Below, in pieces: positions 61,333 to 64,000 of a stretch of 64,000 nt of DNA. Under the pieces are notes generated by a model. That model was not told the origin of the DNA, made no database searches, and saw only the letters and a list, made by a program, of their open reading frames with translations. This DNA comes from Bryobacterales bacterium. Lineage in GTDB: Bacteria > Acidobacteriota > Terriglobia > Bryobacterales > Bryobacteraceae. The position numbers and the translations under genes are program-made. Location of the stretch: the NCBI GenBank assembly GCA_016721425.1, contig JADKID010000017.1, positions 124,001 to 188,000 of the forward strand. Reading direction: 5' to 3'. The stretch's first letter is position 1. The number at the start of each line of letters is the position of its first letter.

Positions 61333-62754
61333 ATGAAGCCAGTGACAGACCGTCGCAAGTTCCTGAAGTCGTCCCTGTTGGCCGGCGCGGCCGCCGGCTT
61401 TCCCGCCATCGTGCCGTCGTCGGTCTTCGGCGCCGCCGCGCCCAGCAATCTGATCCAGGTGGCGCAGATCGGCTGTGGACGCATCGCCAGAGGCTCGGAG
61501 TTTCCCGGTGTCTTCCGGCACGCCGACAAGGCGCGCTTCGTCACCGTGTGTGATCTCGACACAGTGCGCCTGGCCGATGCCAAGCAGCTCGTCGAGCAGA
61601 CCTACGCCAAGAAGTTCGGCAGCGATAGCTATGCCAAGGTGAAAACCTGCGCTGATTATCGCGAAATCCTCGCCGATAAGAGCATCGACGCGGTTTGCAT
61701 TAGCACTCCCGATCACTGGCACGCTCAGCCGGCGATGGAGGCCGCGCTGGCCGGCAAGGACATCTACCTGCAAAAGCCGGCGTCTCTCACCATTCAGGAA
61801 GGCCGGCAGATGGCCGACGTGGTGACGAAATCCGGCCGCATCTTTCAGGTGGGCAGCCAGCAGCGTTCCGACGCCCAGTTCCGCACGGCCTGCGAGCTGA
61901 TCCGCAACGGCCGGATCGGCAGGATCAAGGAGATCTTCATCGGCCTGCCGTATGACCCCGCCGGCGATATTGAGCCGCCGATGCCCGTGCCCACGAACCT
62001 GAACTATGCTGCCTGGCTGGGCTCCACGCCGGACGTGTACTACACGGAGAAGAGGGCACATCCGCAATCGAACGATCCGCGCGCACGCTACGACCGGCCC
62101 GGCTGGCTGCGTTGCGAGCAGTTTGGCGCCGGCATGATCACCGGTTGGGGCGCGCACCACATCGACATCGCGCAGTGGGCGATGAACCTGGATCGCAGCG
62201 GACCCGTTGAAGTCACCGCGCTGGCGGAGTTTCCCAAGAAGGGACTGTGGGATGTGCATGGCTCGTATCATGTGCGCGCCCGCTACGCCAATGGCGCCGA
62301 GATGTACATCAGCGATCTCTATCCGAACGGCTTGCGCTTCGTCGGCGAGGACGGCTGGATCTGGGTGACGCGCGGCCGCTGGCAGCCGGGCGAGCCGGCC
62401 GAGGGGCAGCGCAACAAGGCGTTCGACGCCAGTGATCCGCGGATGCTGCGGGCGGGGTTGAAAGAGGGCGAGCCGCGCCTGCACGCCAGTCCGAACAACG
62501 ATCACCACCTGGATTGGTTGACATCCATCCGCACGCGCCGGCCACCGGTGACCGATGCCGAGGTCTCGCACCGGGCATGCAGTACGTGCCTGGTGGCGCA
62601 TACCGCGATGCGGTTGGGCGGGACGCTGAAGTGGGATCCGCAGACGGAGCGGTTTGCAGGTAGCGATGCGGCCAATGGGATGCTGGCGCGGAAGCAACGA
62701 GCGCCCTATGGCTCGGATCTGGTGGTGGCTCGGCTCGCGGGGAAGACGGACTAG
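61333..62754 (+). CDS. Gfo/Idh/MocA family oxidoreductase, Tat-exported
   Basis: A 473-residue protein with a Tat signal (RRKFLKSSLLAGAAAGFPAIV). The Rossmann loop is QIGCGRIARGSEF; the catalytic EKP motif appears as LQKPASLTIQEG, keeping the Lys. GWGAHHIDIAQWAM in the C-terminal domain supplies the usual His. It probably oxidises or reduces a sugar or cyclitol. The ATG at 61333 follows AAAGGAG. Its last 49 bp recur at 63406, beyond a toxin-antitoxin pair. The frame is fully intact, unlike the three genes to its left. Confidence 0.92.
   Translation: MKPVTDRRKFLKSSLLAGAAAGFPAIVPSSVFGAAAPSNLIQVAQIGCGRIARGSEFPGVFRHADKARFVTVCDLDTVRLADAKQLVEQTYAKKFGSDSYAKVKTCADYREILADKSIDAVCISTPDHWHAQPAMEAALAGKDIYLQKPASLTIQEGRQMADVVTKSGRIFQVGSQQRSDAQFRTACELIRNGRIGRIKEIFIGLPYDPAGDIEPPMPVPTNLNYAAWLGSTPDVYYTEKRAHPQSNDPRARYDRPGWLRCEQFGAGMITGWGAHHIDIAQWAMNLDRSGPVEVTALAEFPKKGLWDVHGSYHVRARYANGAEMYISDLYPNGLRFVGEDGWIWVTRGRWQPGEPAEGQRNKAFDASDPRMLRAGLKEGEPRLHASPNNDHHLDWLTSIRTRRPPVTDAEVSHRACSTCLVAHTAMRLGGTLKWDPQTERFAGSDAANGMLARKQRAPYGSDLVVARLAGKTD
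62706..62754 (+). repeat. Direct repeat, copy 1 (3' end of the oxidoreductase gene)
   Basis: 49 bp, identical to 63406-63454 except at two positions (62730 T/G and 62751 C/A). This copy encodes the protein's C-terminus (YGSDLVVARLAGKTD) and stop codon. Confidence 0.9.
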
Positions 62755-62830
62755 CGTGCCTGTTGCCCGCTTGGCTCAGGGCCGCGGGTATCTGGGAATC
62801 GCGTCTGGCAGACCCGGACGGGTTCCCGCA

Positions 62831-63085
62831 CTACCTGATGAGGCGATCGTAGTCTGCGTGGTTTCCAATCCAAAACCAGAGAATTCCGTCATTCACTTCA
62901 ATCCCCAGCGCCCGATAGTGAAGTCCGACTCGCACGGACCAGAAACGGCCAGCCCTCTTCAAATGCAGCGATGGGTGATGCGATTCTGCCTTCAGCAGAG
63001 CAAACGCCCGATCCGCCAGAATCTGGATCTCCGGCGGGAGTGCTCGATACTCGGCCCAAAAACCAGCAGCTGCGTGATGGATCAC
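62831..63085 (-). CDS. RelE/ParE-type toxin of a type II toxin-antitoxin pair
   Basis: An 84-residue protein with the compact RelE/ParE pattern: FWAEYRALPPEIQILADRAF, LHLKRAGRFWSVRVGLHYRALG, and a C-terminal FWIGNHADYDRL (the usual HxxYDR-like end). RelE-type toxins cut mRNA in the ribosome and ParE-type ones inhibit gyrase; the sequence does not decide between them. Its start overlaps the antitoxin stop by 4 bp (ATGA), the standard antitoxin-first arrangement. The pair lies between the two 49-bp repeats. Confidence 0.85.
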   Translation of the reverse strand: MIHHAAAGFWAEYRALPPEIQILADRAFALLKAESHHPSLHLKRAGRFWSVRVGLHYRALGIEVNDGILWFWIGNHADYDRLIR

Positions 63086-63282
63086 AGGATGGTTGAACTG
63101 CCCGAATCGTGATCCTTCAACGCACGCTCCGCAAGAGCCAGGAGCTTGCCATTGGCGGCATCATTCTCGATCTGCAGATCCCACACCTCGGCGTCGAAAC
63201 GTGCAAACCAATCGCGGAAAGCGCTGAGCTCTTCAGGGCTAAGACTCTTGACCTGTCCCTCAATCCGTTCGACTCTGCTCAT
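63082..63282 (-). CDS. Antitoxin partner of the RelE/ParE-type toxin
   Basis: A 66-residue acidic helical protein (RVERIEGQVKSLSPEELSAF at the N-terminus, then DWFARFDAEVWDLQIENDAA). It is similar in form to the short antitoxins encoded directly before RelE/ParE toxins. There is no obvious DNA-binding domain, so autoregulation may need the toxin. The ATG at 63282 is the only reasonable start. Confidence 0.82.
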   Translation of the reverse strand: MSRVERIEGQVKSLSPEELSAFRDWFARFDAEVWDLQIENDAANGKLLALAERALKDHDSGSSTIL

Positions 63283-63405
63283 GTCGTTTCTCCATTCCTA
63301 GATTAGCGTGGCCTGAGATTGCAGGGGGACGCACTTCTCGCTCGTCAGAACCTCCCTGGAATAGCAGCGAGGCAACCCGGCTTCGGCTGAAGTAAACAGC
63401 GCACG

Positions 63406-63454
63406 CTATGGCTCGGATCTGGTGGTGGCGCGGCTCGCGGGGAAGACGGAATAG
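63406..63454 (+). repeat. Direct repeat, copy 2 (orphan oxidoreductase 3' end)
   Basis: A second copy of the 49-bp sequence, 700 bp after the first. It retains the reading frame (YGSDLVVARLAGKTE and stop) with one synonymous and one conservative change, but nothing recognisable from the rest of the gene precedes it. Codons just upstream (AGCGCACGC) only partly resemble the intact gene. Confidence 0.88.
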
Positions 63455-63507
63455 CCCCGGAGTCCCCCCGTCCCGGTGATACACTCTCTGCGGAGAGCGA
63501 GCGATAC

Positions 63508-64000
63508 ATGATTCTCGACGAGTTCCTGCGCGCCGCCAAAGCGAAGGGTGCATCCGACGAGTTCCTCGTAGCCATGCTCAAGGAGCAGGGCTGGCAGGTG
63601 AGCGATGTCTATCAGGCGCTTGGCCGGTACTATGTGGAGGTCACCGGCGTTCCCATTCCGGAAGTGCGCGGCCGGCTGGAATCGGCGCGCGAGGCCTTCT
63701 TTCACCTGCTGGCTTTCTCGACCCTGGCAACCTGGGTATTTGCCACGGGCAACCTCTGGTTTGAACTGATCAATGGATGGGTGCCGGACGCGACGGACTC
63801 GCGTTACTACTCGCAGTGGACCTGGTCGCAGGTGGCCTGGCAGATGGCGGCGCTAATGGTCGCCTTTCCCGCGTTTCTCTGGGCCACCCGCGCCATTTTG
63901 CGGGACCAGGCGGCGAACCAGGCATCGGCGTCCAGTCCCATCCGCCGATGGCTCACCAACATCGCCCTGCTGCTGACCGCGCTGGTTTTCATTGGCGACC
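63508..64000 (+). CDS. DUF5671-like membrane protein, 3' partial
   Basis: The frame is open from ATG 63508 to the window edge (164 codons). After a soluble N-terminal part (FLRAAKAKGASDEFLVAMLK), AFFHLLAFSTLATWVFATGN starts the first helix of a DUF5671-type domain; further helices follow (WQMAALMVAFPAFLWATRAI and TNIALLLTALVFIG). The function of the domain is unknown. A TACACT element at 63480-63485 with TG upstream (extended -10) and GGAGAG before the ATG support this start. The 3' end lies outside the window. Confidence 0.8.
   Translation, partial: MILDEFLRAAKAKGASDEFLVAMLKEQGWQVSDVYQALGRYYVEVTGVPIPEVRGRLESAREAFFHLLAFSTLATWVFATGNLWFELINGWVPDATDSRYYSQWTWSQVAWQMAALMVAFPAFLWATRAILRDQAANQASASSPIRRWLTNIALLLTALVFIGD

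Noticed and set aside
1..64000. CRISPR array, prophage, insertion sequence, rRNA or replication origin
   Set aside because: No regularly spaced repeats, transposase, integrase, phage genes, rRNA or DnaA-box cluster were seen.

Overview
The window looks like the chromosome of a high-GC Acidobacteriota, probably of the Solibacter/Bryobacter group. This is inferred from family content: a PadR regulator followed by a very large duplicated FtsX/MacB permease (the acidobacterial ADOP pair), several Tat-exported Gfo/Idh/MocA oxidoreductases, a DUF1080 protein, secreted sugar-acid and glycoside enzymes, and a Tat-exported TIM-barrel epimerase. There are no phage, IS or CRISPR elements.

Layout. 1-9.5 kb: the end of a glycosyltransferase-thioesterase fusion, an EntS-like exporter, an enolase-superfamily enzyme overlapping a secreted glycoside hydrolase, and an operon of a UbiD (de)carboxylase with a frameshifted AMP-ligase/carrier/thioesterase. 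9.5-15.9 kb: a five-gene minus-strand catabolic operon (SSS symporter, glycoside hydrolase, DUF1080, cyclase, SDR). 16-20.3 kb: DNA alkylation repair, two paralogous small secreted proteins, a Gfo/Idh/MocA oxidoreductase and an unknown protein with a GNAT-like end. 20.4-24.3 kb: a tightly overlapped operon (membrane protein, small protein, GMC oxidoreductase, epimerase, methyltransferase). 24.4-31.6 kb: BsuPI-domain protein, aldo/keto reductase, broken GT4, GT39-like membrane glycosyltransferase and asparagine synthetase. 31.6-40.4 kb: RNase T2, alpha-L-fucosidase, PadR-ADOP, PQQ-type beta-propeller and another oxidoreductase.

40.5-46.8 kb is the best-integrated block: a sensor kinase and a sigma-54 activator lie between two genes or operons that each start with a correctly spaced sigma-54 promoter. 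One gene encodes a HAMP protein with a degenerate kinase-like helix. The other promoter leads to a 55-residue membrane protein, the CstA transporter and its YbdD/YjiX partner. This suggests sigma-54 control of a carbon-starvation (pyruvate/peptide) uptake system.

46.8-55.2 kb holds housekeeping and metabolic genes (adenylate kinase, aminotransferase, fumarylacetoacetase family, beta-lactamase-like hydrolase with MarR, tRNA-Ser). Between 55.2 and 61.2 kb three consecutive envelope/signalling genes carry about nine single-base indels, far more than elsewhere. At 62.7-63.5 kb a type II toxin-antitoxin pair sits between two 49-bp copies of the 3' end of an oxidoreductase gene. Many start codons have a -10-like hexamer 6-10 nt upstream and no Shine-Dalgarno, which points to widespread leaderless transcription. 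All functions are read from sequence motifs and memory of the families; no database search was possible.
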